A DNA stretch of 64,000 bases, taken from Pseudothauera nasutitermitis. GTDB taxonomy: Bacteria; Pseudomonadota; Gammaproteobacteria; Burkholderiales; Rhodocyclaceae. The position numbers and the translations under genes are program-made. The stretch lies in contig NZ_SSOC01000001.1 of NCBI RefSeq assembly GCF_004801295.1, positions 248,001 through 312,000 on the forward strand. The letters run 5' to 3'. Positions 41,423-48,794 of this stretch are shown in pieces. The notes under the pieces were generated by a model that made no database searches, was not told the DNA's origin, and saw nothing but the letters and a program-made list of their open reading frames with translations. How positions within the stretch are numbered: the first letter of the stretch is position 1; every line of letters begins with the position of its first letter.

Positions 41423-42061
41423 TCAGTGCGCCAGCCAGCCGCGCTCGACCAGCGCATCGGCGATGCGTTCGGCCATGAAGGCGTAGCCGGCAGCGTTGGC
41501 GTGTACGCGGTCGGCGCGCAGTTCCGCGCGCGAGAGCGTTTCCGACACCGCGTCGGGCAACAGCGCCACGCCCTGCGCCTCGGCGATCTCGCGGTACAGC
41601 GGATGATCGGACAGACGGCCGACCAGCGAACCGCCCAGCGACGGCTCCGGAATCGCCACCAGCGCCACATGCGTAGCCGCCACGCGGCTTTCCTCCAGCA
41701 TCGCCTCAATGTTCGCGCGGGTGCCGTCCAGCCCCTGGCGGCGCAGGAAGTCGTTGCCGCCGATAGCGACGATCACCGCCTCCGGGTGGTGTGTGTCGAG
41801 CAGGGCGCGCAAACGGCCGCGCGCATCGGCCGACGTGTTGCCGGGAATTCCCGCGTTGATCACCTCCCACCCGCTGCGCCGGGCCAGCTCCGCCGGCCAG
41901 GAAGTCTCGCGACTGGCTCCCGTGCCGGCCACCAGACTGTCGCCGATCACCAGCACGGTCGTACCGGTTGGCAGGGCGGACTGGCGAGGCTCGGAAGAGC
42001 CCCCGCAGGCGGTTAGCAGCAGGGGCGCGCACAACAGAAGGAACAGACGGCGCAGCAGCAT
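41423..42061 (-). CDS. SGNH/GDSL arylesterase lipoprotein (TesA-like)
   Basis: A 212-residue lipoprotein. Signal LLRRLFLLLCAPLLLTACGG has the lipobox LTAC. Block I is VLVIGDSLVAGTG (nucleophile Ser), followed by GIPGNTSADA, GGNDFL and the terminal DRVHANAAGYAFMAE with the catalytic Asp/His. It hydrolyses esters or acyl thioesters in the periplasm. ATG 42061 is preferred because the lipobox fits; an ATG at 42097 would add 12 residues. Confidence 0.92.
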   Translation of the reverse strand: MLLRRLFLLLCAPLLLTACGGSSEPRQSALPTGTTVLVIGDSLVAGTGASRETSWPAELARRSGWEVINAGIPGNTSADARGRLRALLDTHHPEAVIVAIGGNDFLRRQGLDGTRANIEAMLEESRVAATHVALVAIPEPSLGGSLVGRLSDHPLYREIAEAQGVALLPDAVSETLSRAELRADRVHANAAGYAFMAERIADALVERGWLAH

Positions 42062-42098
42062 CGTGGGGCTCCAGGCGGGAACGGACGGCTTTATCACA

Positions 42099-42527
42099 TT
42101 AGCAAAGTGGGTTTTGGCTTGTCATGCAGGCTTTGCCGTGCCTGGGTCGTTCGGTCGCCCGGAGATAAAGCTGTTTGTAATAGTCGTATGCCACTTCATA
42201 AGGTTGGTTGGGCACGATCGAGCCATCTTCTTTCTCGCCGGCCAATGCCATCAGCAGCTGGAGTTCCTGTCCGCTGGCTTCGACAACATCCGGCCGCAGT
42301 GTCCCGAGCATTCGCCGAAATTCCTTGAGTGCCTTTTCCAGTATGGACGGCGGTGTAGTCGCGAAGCGGAGCCGGTTTTCAGCGACAGTCAGGACTTCTT
42401 CTTCCGTAAGACTCAACCTGTTTATGTACTTGCGTGCCCGATTGATGAAGGTTGAATGCCTTTTGTGCCGAGTCATGTACAGAATGCTTCGAGCAGCATC
42501 TGCTTCAACGTTCCGGTAGTTCGTCAT
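42099..42527 (-). CDS. Hypothetical protein of the terminal integron cassette (5' end probably frameshifted)
   Basis: A 142-residue protein beginning MTNYRNVEADAARSILYMTR; no family recognised. The frame remains open upstream through REDEELKDQFILARYFRYSR without an ATG. A good ATG (MCLHNHSENYS) lies at 42703, at the cassette boundary, in a frame offset by one missing base. The intact gene was probably 42099-42703 with a single-base deletion near 42670. No attC is seen downstream, only 37 bases before the esterase gene, so this cassette seems to have lost its recombination site. It is the 3'-most member of the array. Confidence 0.6.
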   Translation of the reverse strand: MTNYRNVEADAARSILYMTRHKRHSTFINRARKYINRLSLTEEEVLTVAENRLRFATTPPSILEKALKEFRRMLGTLRPDVVEASGQELQLLMALAGEKEDGSIVPNQPYEVAYDYYKQLYLRATERPRHGKACMTSQNPLC

Positions 42528-42773
42528 CGTGGGAGCTCGCTTGCCGAAGGCAGGTGATGGCGGCTTGATGTATCCGATCAGCCGGGAGTATCGGAAGTAC
42601 CGAGCAAGAATGAACTGGTCCTTCAGTTCTTCATCTTCCCGCTTGGAACCAATGTTAAAGATTGCCGTTACGAATAGTTTTCAGAGTGATTGTGGAGACA
42701 CATAACGTGCAAGGTAAGGGGCGGGCCGCTTGCGGCGCGTCCAGTGGAGGCCGCAGGCCGGAGCGACCTTGAC

Positions 42774-44216
42774 TGATGGGATGGACTCCCCCTCCTTTTC
42801 GGCGCCCAATTGGCATCACCGGTGCTCATGGGGATGGGGATCGGTCTTCAGGAGGAGGAGTCCGTCATGCATGCTACTACCGTTGCCGTTGATCTGGCCA
42901 AGAGTGTCTTTCAATCGGCCGTGGCCGATTCGTCCTGGCGCGTGACCGAATGCCATCGACTCACCGCACTCAGTTCGAGCGCTGGTTTGCGAATCGCAAA
43001 GTCTCGCTCGTCATCATGGAAGCCTGCGGTTCTGCGCATTACTGGGCGCGCTGGCTCAACTCGCTCGGCATCGAGGTGCGGTTGCTGCCCGCGGCCTATG
43101 TTCGCGCCTACGTCCGTCGCAACAAGACCGACGCGGCCGATGCCCGTGCGCTGCTCGAAGCGGCCCGCACGGCCAACATCGACCCGGTGCGCGTGAAATC
43201 GGTCGAGCAGCAAGCGCTGCAGGGCCTGCATCGGATTCGGTCGCTGTGGATGAGTACCCGTACTTCGCGCATCAACGCACTGCGTGGCTTCTGCCGGGAG
43301 TTCGGCTTGAGCATCCCGCAAGGCGCACGCACCGGCGTCGAGGCAATCCGCCGCGTGCTGGCCGATCCGCGCTCGCCGGTGCCCGCGCTGATCCGCGAAA
43401 CGATGCGGCTGCTCATCGAGGAGATCCGCCTGCTCGAACAGCGCATCGCGCAACTGGAGCGGGAATTCACCGAACTGGCGCGGCACAGTGCCGCATGCAC
43501 ACAACTGATGTCGGTGCCGGGCATCGGCCTGCTGACCGCGACGGCGATGGTGGCGGCCACCGGTGGCGACGCGACGCACTTCAAGGATGCCCGCCATTTC
43601 GCCAGTTGGTTCGGGCTCACGCCCAAGGAGTATTCGTCGGGCAGCATCCGAAAGCTCGGCCGAATCTCGAAACGGGGAGATCGTTACCTGAGGATGCTGC
43701 TCACCCATGGCGCCCGGGCTGTGCTGCGGGCAGCGGCGCTGGCCCGCAATGCGAGCCGCCCCCTGGACGGCCTGCGAGCCTGGGCGACCGAGGTGCAGCA
43801 CCGCACCAACCACAACAAGGCTGCCTGCGCGCTGGCCAATAAACTTGCCCGTATCTGCTATGCGCTCCTGCGCGATCACGCCGCGTATGGCAATCCGCCG
43901 CCTCGCCCGAACAAGAAGCTCGAACGCACCGCTTTCGCCATCGCTGCCTGATCGATTCACCCTTTCTCCTCACCCTTGCGCCGAGACTGATCGCTCATCA
44001 TGGCAAACCGGGTCACACCCACGCGAACTGACGCCGATAACACTTCCGGCTCTCCAGCAGCCGCTTGTAGCGATTGGCGCATCGCGGGCAGATTCCATGT
44101 CGGCACGGGACATTCAGAACCCAACACAGATGCCGGATATACGACTGCAGGTGATTCATCCCGGAAAGCCAAAAGCATGATCCGTCTTGATTTACGGGGG
44201 AGTCCATATACGTAGG
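42774..44216 (+). mobile_element. IS110-family element, IS1111 group (attC-targeting type)
   Basis: About 1.44 kb. Perfect 12-bp subterminal inverted repeats ATGGACTCCCCC (42781-42792) and GGGGGAGTCCAT (44196-44207) lie a few bases inside the ends, as is typical of IS1111-group elements, which have subterminal repeats and usually no target duplication. It encodes one DEDD transposase (frameshifted) and sits inside an attC, the documented target of the IS1111-attC subgroup. Exact ends are uncertain by a few bases. Confidence 0.85.
42867..43951 (+). pseudogene. IS110/IS1111-group DEDD transposase, one-base frameshift
   Basis: The N-terminal part (MHATTVAVDLAKSVFQ, containing the first catalytic Asp) starts at 42867 after AGGAGGAG. 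Near 42966 the frame shifts by one missing base (HRLT, then RTQFERWF in the other frame). The rest continues intact to 43951: FANRKVSLVIMEACGSAHYW, RNKTDAADARALLEA and the Tnp20-type C-terminus VPGIGLLTATAMVAATGG. A product made only from the second frame would lack the first acidic residue. A natural mutation is the simplest reading; sequencing error or programmed frameshifting cannot be excluded. Confidence 0.85.
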
Positions 44217-44233
44217 GTTAGGCAAATTCCTCA

Positions 44234-44902
44234 TTATTGCTCTCTATCTTGAGGGGGCTTAATCCGGTCGCGTGTGGCATATGAAACTCCAGCGGCAGCT
44301 ACACCGGTACCTACAAGAAGGGCTCCTAATATTTCACCCACATTAAATTCCACATTAACAGTCATTGACGCATTGAGGCCAATAATCGTAAGCCCTCCAA
44401 TAAGCACTACGGATAGGCACAAAATTATCATGTAGGGCAAATTGATCCGCGTGTTTAAGCGATCCCAGAAAGTGACTTGGGCGGCGGGTTTTCCAAACTC
44501 AATCTGAGCCTCAAGCTCAGCGATTCTTTCCTTTGATTGCCAAGCCTCACGAGCTGATGTTGTTGTTTCAAACTCTTTGCCTATTCTTTCGAGAAAGTCG
44601 CTAACAGCTTTCTCGAAAACAGACTTTTTTTGTCGATCTGCCCACTCGATCGAATTCTCGCTGTGATTTTTGATCAGGATTTCAAGTTTCTCCTCATATC
44701 CCAGACGCTCACGATGCGTTTGGTAACTTGAGGAATGGCGATTTTCATCCTGAGAAAATATCCCGGAAATATGTTTGGTTGAGATCATGCGAATAAGCTC
44801 GGCTGCTTGCTTCGTGTGGTCGAAGCGACCCCGACCACTGCGGAACTGTTTAATCAAGTAGTCTGATACCAATCGCGCAATATCGTCTTCTAGGTTGCTC
44901 AT
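44234..44902 (-). CDS. Cassette-borne membrane protein of unknown function
   Basis: A 222-residue protein. The first 140 residues are charged and helical (KQAAELIRMISTKHISGIF, KSVFEKAVSDFLERIGKEFE). Two transmembrane helices follow (YMIILCLSVVLIGGLTIIGL, then ILGALLVGTGVAAAGVSY), ending in a short charged tail. No family recognised. Codon use is less GC-rich than the chromosome. The stop lies 10 bases from the attC core at 44217. A two-helix C-terminal anchor with a cytosolic domain would fit a membrane effector, but no function can be stated. Confidence 0.75.
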   Translation of the reverse strand: MSNLEDDIARLVSDYLIKQFRSGRGRFDHTKQAAELIRMISTKHISGIFSQDENRHSSSYQTHRERLGYEEKLEILIKNHSENSIEWADRQKKSVFEKAVSDFLERIGKEFETTTSAREAWQSKERIAELEAQIEFGKPAAQVTFWDRLNTRINLPYMIILCLSVVLIGGLTIIGLNASMTVNVEFNVGEILGALLVGTGVAAAGVSYATRDRIKPPQDREQ

Positions 44903-44924
44903 TATATTGATCCGTTGTTGTTTT

Positions 44925-45022
44925 CCTAACGCTTGACGTGAGGAGTCGCCGTAGCGGCGAAGCCGCGAAGGGAACCCACAAGCGCAGTTTGTGGGCGGTC
45001 CCTCTCGACGGAATTGTTAGCC
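44925..45022 (-). other. attC site B
   Basis: Bounded by CCTAACG (44925-44931) and GTTAGCC (45016-45022). The inner palindromes CCGTAGCGGCG and CCCACAAGCGCAGTTTGTGGG give the extended stem typical of attC. Orientation places its cassette gene at 45030-45527. Confidence 0.85.
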
Positions 45023-45029
45023 TCATTCA

Positions 45030-45527
45030 CTATTGTTTCTCGATTTCGCGCACCCGCATTGCAGCCAGCTTTCTATCTGTGACGCTTCGAACATACTGCT
45101 GCACTTTTTGCCAAGGAGCAGAGGACAGGCGATTGGCTTTGGGTATGTGCACAGTGAACGACTCTTGATCTTGAGGTGGATTGGGGATGTCTTTAAAAAG
45201 TAGCCAATAGGCCTCTTTCTCACTCTCAACAAATTTCACCAACATGTCTACTTGCAGCTTTTTCCAAAGCAAATTGTAGGTAGCCACCTTGAGTCGCACG
45301 ACCTCCGACTCTCCCGCAGTTGACTTTTTAGAGGCTTTAAGTTGAACAAGCAACTCTAGCCCTGTTGCGTGGCGGCCTTCAAATAGGTCGACTCTAAGAT
45401 CAACGCCATAGTCGTTCGCTGGCTTTTCCGCAGCCCAATTATTCGGCAGATGATCCAGGAAGAATCGTTCAGACAATTCCTCTAATTGATGCGATTCACT
45501 ACGAATTGGAAATTTCATAGGTTGCAT
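45030..45527 (-). CDS. Cassette-borne DUF4365-like (PD-(D/E)XK nuclease-fold) protein
   Basis: A 165-residue protein. The phrase NDYGVDLRVDLF (D43), followed by ELLVQLKASKK (E58, Q62-x-K64), matches the DUF4365 version of the PD-(D/E)XK active site. The N-terminal helix SESHQLEELSERFFLDHLP also fits. The family is seen alone and in restriction or abortive-infection-like settings, so a DNA- or RNA-cleaving defence role is plausible but inferred. Single-gene cassette with the stop 8 bases from attC B. Confidence 0.75.
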   Translation of the reverse strand: MQPMKFPIRSESHQLEELSERFFLDHLPNNWAAEKPANDYGVDLRVDLFEGRHATGLELLVQLKASKKSTAGESEVVRLKVATYNLLWKKLQVDMLVKFVESEKEAYWLLFKDIPNPPQDQESFTVHIPKANRLSSAPWQKVQQYVRSVTDRKLAAMRVREIEKQ

Positions 45528-45546
45528 GACGGAAGGAGCTAGAGGC

Positions 45547-45612
45547 TAATATTTGAATTCAGCGGGTGGGAAAGCATAGATTTTTGACGATTCTCTGGAA
45601 TTTGTTGGCATA
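45547..45612 (-). other. Degenerate attC site C
   Basis: CTAATATTTGAATTCAGCGG resembles the start of site E (CTAACGTTTGAATTCACCGG), and GGAATTTGTTGGC resembles the GTTAG end of site B. The cores are mutated and the inner stem is weak, so it is probably poorly recombinogenic. Confidence 0.45.
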
Positions 45613-45616
45613 GTGC

Positions 45617-46009
45617 TTACAAAACCACGAATTTGAAGTGGCTGGGGCGATCACTGCGAAGAGCATGGTTTGACACCTTGAGGCGACCACAATAGGTGAA
45701 GTCGGTGTGATGCCGCTCTCGGTGGAATAGGTGAATTTCTTCACCGTTTGCCTCTGCGTTGATCATTCTATCTTCAGCAAAATGATCTGTTGGGCCTTCC
45801 CATTCGAGCGTATTGCCAGATAATCGGTCGGCGTACTGTTCGGCCGATGATTGCTTTTCTTCTGTGACGAAGAGAACGATTTTGTTGTCGTTGCGCGGGG
45901 TGACAACGCCGCGCGCGATGGCGTGAAAGCTTGTGTAGCCCCACAACTCGGCTAACGTTTGACGGGAGTAGGTGGAGCCCTTTGTGATTTTAACGAAAGA
46001 GATAGGCAT
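45617..46009 (-). CDS. Cassette-borne DUF3427-like protein
   Basis: A 130-residue protein. The pattern YSRQTLAELWGYTSFHAIAR followed by GVVTPRNDNKIVLFVTEEK and EEIHLFHRERHHTDFTYCG resembles the DUF3427 domain usually found at the C-terminus of helicase/nuclease proteins, here as a free-standing domain. That match is from memory and moderate. The family is often linked to mobile or defence-type helicases. The molecular function is unknown. It lies between attC C and attC D. Confidence 0.65.
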   Translation of the reverse strand: MPISFVKITKGSTYSRQTLAELWGYTSFHAIARGVVTPRNDNKIVLFVTEEKQSSAEQYADRLSGNTLEWEGPTDHFAEDRMINAEANGEEIHLFHRERHHTDFTYCGRLKVSNHALRSDRPSHFKFVVL

Positions 46010-46026
46010 AGTTGTAGATGTGCGAT

Positions 46027-46113
46027 GGCTAACGTAGAGCTAACCGGCGCTGCGCGGCTTTATCGCGCAGCGTCCAGCGACCAAAGGGAGCGAGGTTGAG
46101 CGCCATGTTAGGA
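46027..46113 (-). other. attC site D
   Basis: GCTAACG (46028-46034) to GTTAGGA (46107-46113) with the strong inner stem GCTGCGCGG-CTTTAT-CGCGCAGC. It is nearly identical over about 75 bases to site I (48700-48785). The stop codon of the gene at 46108 lies inside the GTTAG core. Confidence 0.9.
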
Positions 46114-46467
46114 ATCTGCTTGAATAGTCGGTGCTGCAAAATGGCTTGCGACGATTCTTGAAAAAGATAGCAAGCCAGCCGAAACTAAGTAGGCAAACGA
46201 CATTAAATAGAGTGTGATGGATTTTTCTATGCCGGGTTGGCCAGTGGCCATTACGAAAACAATCATTGTTCCACCAGCCGCTAGCAAGACAGCTAAGGTC
46301 CAGCGAGCCCAGTTTTTCCCTTTGAATAGAAACCAGCAAAGAAAACAGTTAACAAATAGCCTCCCAATATCCTTTGGCTCTGGTGACGGAAGCCAACTTA
46401 GCACTGAGAATACGATGATAACGGCAATTATCGAAACGACGATGCTCTTGGCAGAAAGGGTGTTCAT
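46108..46467 (-). CDS. Cassette-borne small membrane protein
   Basis: A 119-residue protein with about four hydrophobic segments (IVVSIIAVIIVFSVLSWL, LFVNCFLCWFLF, LAVLLAAGGTMIVFVMA, LYLMSFAYLVSAGLL). Small multi-helix proteins of this kind are frequent in integron cassettes and have no known function. No family recognised. Confidence 0.75.
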   Translation of the reverse strand: MNTLSAKSIVVSIIAVIIVFSVLSWLPSPEPKDIGRLFVNCFLCWFLFKGKNWARWTLAVLLAAGGTMIVFVMATGQPGIEKSITLYLMSFAYLVSAGLLSFSRIVASHFAAPTIQADS

Positions 46468-46474
46468 TGTGATT

Positions 46475-46540
46475 CCTAACGTTTGAATTCACCGGCCTGC
46501 GCGGCTTTTCGCGCAGGTCCGGTGGAATGATGGGTTCGGC
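46475..46540 (-). other. attC site E
   Basis: CCTAACG (46475-46481) to GTTCGGC (46534-46540) with inner stem CCTGCGCGG-CTTTT-CGCGCAGG and outer arms GAATTCACCGG/CCGGTGGAATG. One core reads GTTCGGC instead of GTTRRRY. Confidence 0.8.
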
Positions 46541-46561
46541 ATCGCATGCAGCAAGACATGA

Positions 46562-47371
46562 CTAGCTCGACCCTTCGAGAAGCATTTCAGATAGCTCTGT
46601 GGTCGGGAGCCAGATTCCTTCGACGCTTTCAAGATAGTTCTGACACAGAGAGACAATTTTGTTCTGACCCGCAATCTTGACGGTGTGCTGCTCCACTTCG
46701 GTTCGCCCACTCAGAACGTTCCCAGTAAACCCCGAGGAAGAGACAAGCAGTCCCTTGGTGCTTTCCCCTGCTTTGGCTACCACATCGACCAAGGCCGATA
46801 GCACTTTGCTTCCGGGCTTCTTCCCGCCCGCGAGCCAGTGTTTCACCTCAACCAAGAAGACTTTGGTTTCGCCGCATTCATCGCTTTCAAGTCGAAGATC
46901 AAAACCTCTGTCTTTCCCCGACCGAGTTAATTCAGTCCTGAATCCAAGACGTTCGAATACCTCGCGCATGACTCGCTCTAAGTCTCTCCACTCAACGTCA
47001 CGGAGGCATTTGGGATTCTCGGCGATCTCCAACGCAATTGCCTTCATTGCTGTTCGAACGATTACTTCAAGCCGAGATGAAGCCTTTACGTCAGGTTCTT
47101 GGCTTTTCTTCGATGTCGCCTCGCTCAAGTAACGTTTGAGTCGAGGCATGCCACCTGCCGAGAAGACGATTCGCCCCTCGGCCTCTAAAGCGGCTGCACG
47201 CTCTCTTGTGAAGCGCCAAGATTGACCTTGCGGGGGCAAGTGACCATGCCATTCATATTGCAGTGTTGGCCGATCAAATGACGACGTGACATCTGAAAGG
47301 ATATATGGCCCTCTTGGGTCATTGTCCGGGTTCTTGTAACGAGCATCAGGTACGGATTCTCTTGAATTCAT
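46562..47371 (-). CDS. Cassette-borne Mrr-like restriction endonuclease with a type III Mod-like N-terminal segment
   Basis: A 269-residue protein. The N-terminus (YKNPDNDPRGPYILSDVTSS, then WRFTRERAAALEAEGRIVF and PRLKRYLSE) matches a region found within type III and related DNA methyltransferases (Mod), but no methyltransferase catalytic motif is present. The C-terminal half is an Mrr-type PD-(D/E)XK domain: FERLGFRTELTRSGKDRGFD (D158) and VFLVEVKHW (E175, K177). It may cleave modified DNA, in the manner of Mrr. A stand-alone nuclease borrowing a Mod piece is unusual. Located between attC E and attC F. Confidence 0.75.
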   Translation of the reverse strand: MNSRESVPDARYKNPDNDPRGPYILSDVTSSFDRPTLQYEWHGHLPPQGQSWRFTRERAAALEAEGRIVFSAGGMPRLKRYLSEATSKKSQEPDVKASSRLEVIVRTAMKAIALEIAENPKCLRDVEWRDLERVMREVFERLGFRTELTRSGKDRGFDLRLESDECGETKVFLVEVKHWLAGGKKPGSKVLSALVDVVAKAGESTKGLLVSSSGFTGNVLSGRTEVEQHTVKIAGQNKIVSLCQNYLESVEGIWLPTTELSEMLLEGSS

Positions 47372-47398
47372 GGGGCCGGTTACGGTGCTTATAGAGAT

Positions 47399-47467
47399 GC
47401 CGAACGTGGAAGTAAGCCGACGGCAAAAGCGCAGCTTTTGACGGTCGGCTTGACTGCAGAGTTAGCA
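47399..47467 (-). other. attC site F
   Basis: GCCGAACGTGGAAGTAAGCC to GTTAGCA, with arms AAGCCGAC/GTCGGCTT and an inner stem CAAAAGCGCAGCTTTTG. Essentially identical to site J at 49354-49422. Confidence 0.9.
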
Positions 47468-47722
47468 CAAACGAAGGCCAAATTGGTTCTGGATGGCACT
47501 GCGTCTGTGGTGGCTTGAACGCGGTTGTGGCACGGCGCCGCAGCAGACGACAACGCCCAGCGTTTATTCGTGGCACCAGCCTTGAAGCCACAACGTGCGA
47601 TTGCGTGCGGAGGTTCAGTGTGGAAACGCGATGGGCGACCTGCACGACGGACAGGCACCATGAAAAACGGCGGTTGAGTTTTCGATGCTGTCGCCATTGG
47701 ATTCATCTGAACAGTGCTAACG
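47399..47722 (-). repeat. Duplicated ORF-poor cassette, copy 1
   Basis: About 320 bases from AACGTGG (47403) to GCTAACG (47722) are identical, except for one base seen (GTG versus ATG context near 47620), to 49358-49677. The cassette has no convincing gene. Two overlapping minus-strand frames of about 100 codons run into the attC and have low-complexity, basic composition. It may carry a promoter, an RNA, or nothing. Confidence 0.85.
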
Positions 47723-47775
47723 CTTGAATTAAGCCGACGCCACTTGTGGCGTTCGGCTTGAATGAACTGTTAGCT
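47716..47775 (-). other. attC site G
   Basis: GCTAACGCTTGAATTAAGCC to GAACTGTTAGC. Inner stem GACGCCA-CTTG-TGGCGTT, arms AAGCCGA/TCGGCTT. Very close to the classical class 1 integron aadA-type attC (about 60 bases). Confidence 0.92.
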
Positions 47776-48285
47776 GCGCCCATGCATGGCCTCTTCTGCG
47801 ATGCTCTGTGCTTCTCGGACAGTCAGGCCATGATGGTAGTGGACGGCTAGCAGGTGATCACTTGGTTGTAGTTCTAAGTAGGGACGAGCACCGCCATTCC
47901 GAGGCCGGACATTTGTCTTGAGGTTGATTGTGTCAGGGTAGTAGGGAAGGCGGTTGCAGAACCAGCCAAAATAGCTGTCAGACTCATCATGCTCGCCCCA
48001 AGTTGATGTGTACTTGTCAAAGCTCTCTTTGCTAAGCGAAACCCAGACACCCCAAAGGAACGGCTCTTCAGTTCCCTGGATTGGAAGCTCCAAAACAACC
48101 CGAGCAAAGTAGTCTGTGCCTTCGGGGTGCTCGATCTTGCAAAAGTCATCATTGATCTGAGCAATGGATTGCTTGTCATGATCTGACAAGTGGTCAAAGG
48201 GCATTGGGGTCTTGTACCCGAAGCTGGGCGAACCCTCATGGAGTTTCCCGCAGCAAGAGCATGTGAATGCAAAGATCGCGGCCAT
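47770..48285 (-). CDS. Cassette-borne DUF2199 domain protein
   Basis: A 171-residue protein. It starts with a zinc-ribbon-like FTCSCCGKLHEGSPSFGY (C9-x2-C12) and continues with the DUF2199 phrases FARVVLELPIQGTEEPFLWG and PYLELQPSDHLLAVHYHHGL. DUF2199 proteins are common single-gene integron cassettes with unknown function. The stop lies in the attC G core. Confidence 0.88.
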   Translation of the reverse strand: MAAIFAFTCSCCGKLHEGSPSFGYKTPMPFDHLSDHDKQSIAQINDDFCKIEHPEGTDYFARVVLELPIQGTEEPFLWGVWVSLSKESFDKYTSTWGEHDESDSYFGWFCNRLPYYPDTINLKTNVRPRNGGARPYLELQPSDHLLAVHYHHGLTVREAQSIAEEAMHGRS

Positions 48286-48296
48286 GTCTGTTAGCA

Positions 48297-48367
48297 GCTA
48301 ACGTTGGAGGTAAGGGGCGCGGAGCCGGCTTGCCGGCGGAGCGTCCCGCTTGACCGAAGTGTTAGGC
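48297..48367 (-). other. attC site H
   Basis: GCTAACGTTGGAGGTAAGGG to GTGTTAGGC. Arms GGTAAG/CTTGACC and the inner stem GGAGCCGG-CTTG-CCGGCGGAG. Well formed. Confidence 0.9.
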
Positions 48368-48379
48368 CGATAGCGGAAC

Positions 48380-48673
48380 TCAAACATCTTCAAATCCTTC
48401 AAGTTCTGGTTCTTCATAAACGAGCAGCTTGTACCTGGACTGGAGTATGTCAAGGACTTGCTGAACATGCGCGCCAGGCTTGTTCGATTTAACTTGATGC
48501 GTCATGGAAGAGAAGGTGTCAATTGCCACTTTCTCTTCGCCATCGAAGATCCATATCCAAGAATCGCCTTGAAGTCCGCTCTTTACCTCAGAAAAACGAG
48601 AGCTCACAAAACCCACTAACTCAGCATGAATATCTGAATATCTTTCGGAGTGCTGAAGGTCGGCAAAGATCAT
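48380..48673 (-). CDS. Cassette-borne hypothetical protein
   Basis: A 97-residue protein of mixed alpha/beta appearance: MIFADLQHSERYSDIHAELV, an IWIFDGEEKVAIDTFSSM strand-turn-strand and a C-terminal helix plus strand (VQQVLDILQSRYKLLVYEE). No family recognised. It fills one cassette between attC H and attC I. Confidence 0.75.
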   Translation of the reverse strand: MIFADLQHSERYSDIHAELVGFVSSRFSEVKSGLQGDSWIWIFDGEEKVAIDTFSSMTHQVKSNKPGAHVQQVLDILQSRYKLLVYEEPELEGFEDV

Positions 48674-48699
48674 CGTTTCCTCGGTGGTTCGGTACGCAG

Positions 48700-48785
48700 C
48701 CTAACGTAGAGCTAACCGGCGCTGCGCGGCTTTATCGCGCAGCGTCCAGCGACCAAAGGGAGCGAGGTTGAGCGCCGGGTTAGAA
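48700..48785 (-). other. attC site I
   Basis: CTAACGTAGAGCTAACCGG to GGGTTAGAA. Same sequence as site D except at the GTTAG end. Confidence 0.9.
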
Positions 48786-48794
48786 GCTGGTGAT

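Larger units (their letters stand above)
42700..44223 (-). other. attC site A, split by an IS110/IS1111-group element
   Basis: The low-coordinate part (42700-42773) starts ATAACGTGCAAGGTAAGG and ends GCGACCTTGAC, an attC arm pair like the intact site at 48297-48367. The conserved GTTAGGC core (44217-44223) lies beyond the IS. Without the IS the two parts would form one attC for the cassette carrying the gene at 44234-44902. Confidence 0.75.

Noticed and set aside
43957-44215. Short frames after the transposase
   Set aside because: They lie inside the IS right end and overlap on both strands; no features of a second IS protein.
47389-47706. 105-codon minus-strand frame in the duplicated cassette, and its copy at 49356-49823
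   Set aside because: It reads through the attC, has low-complexity basic composition, and differs in start between the two copies; coding is not supported.
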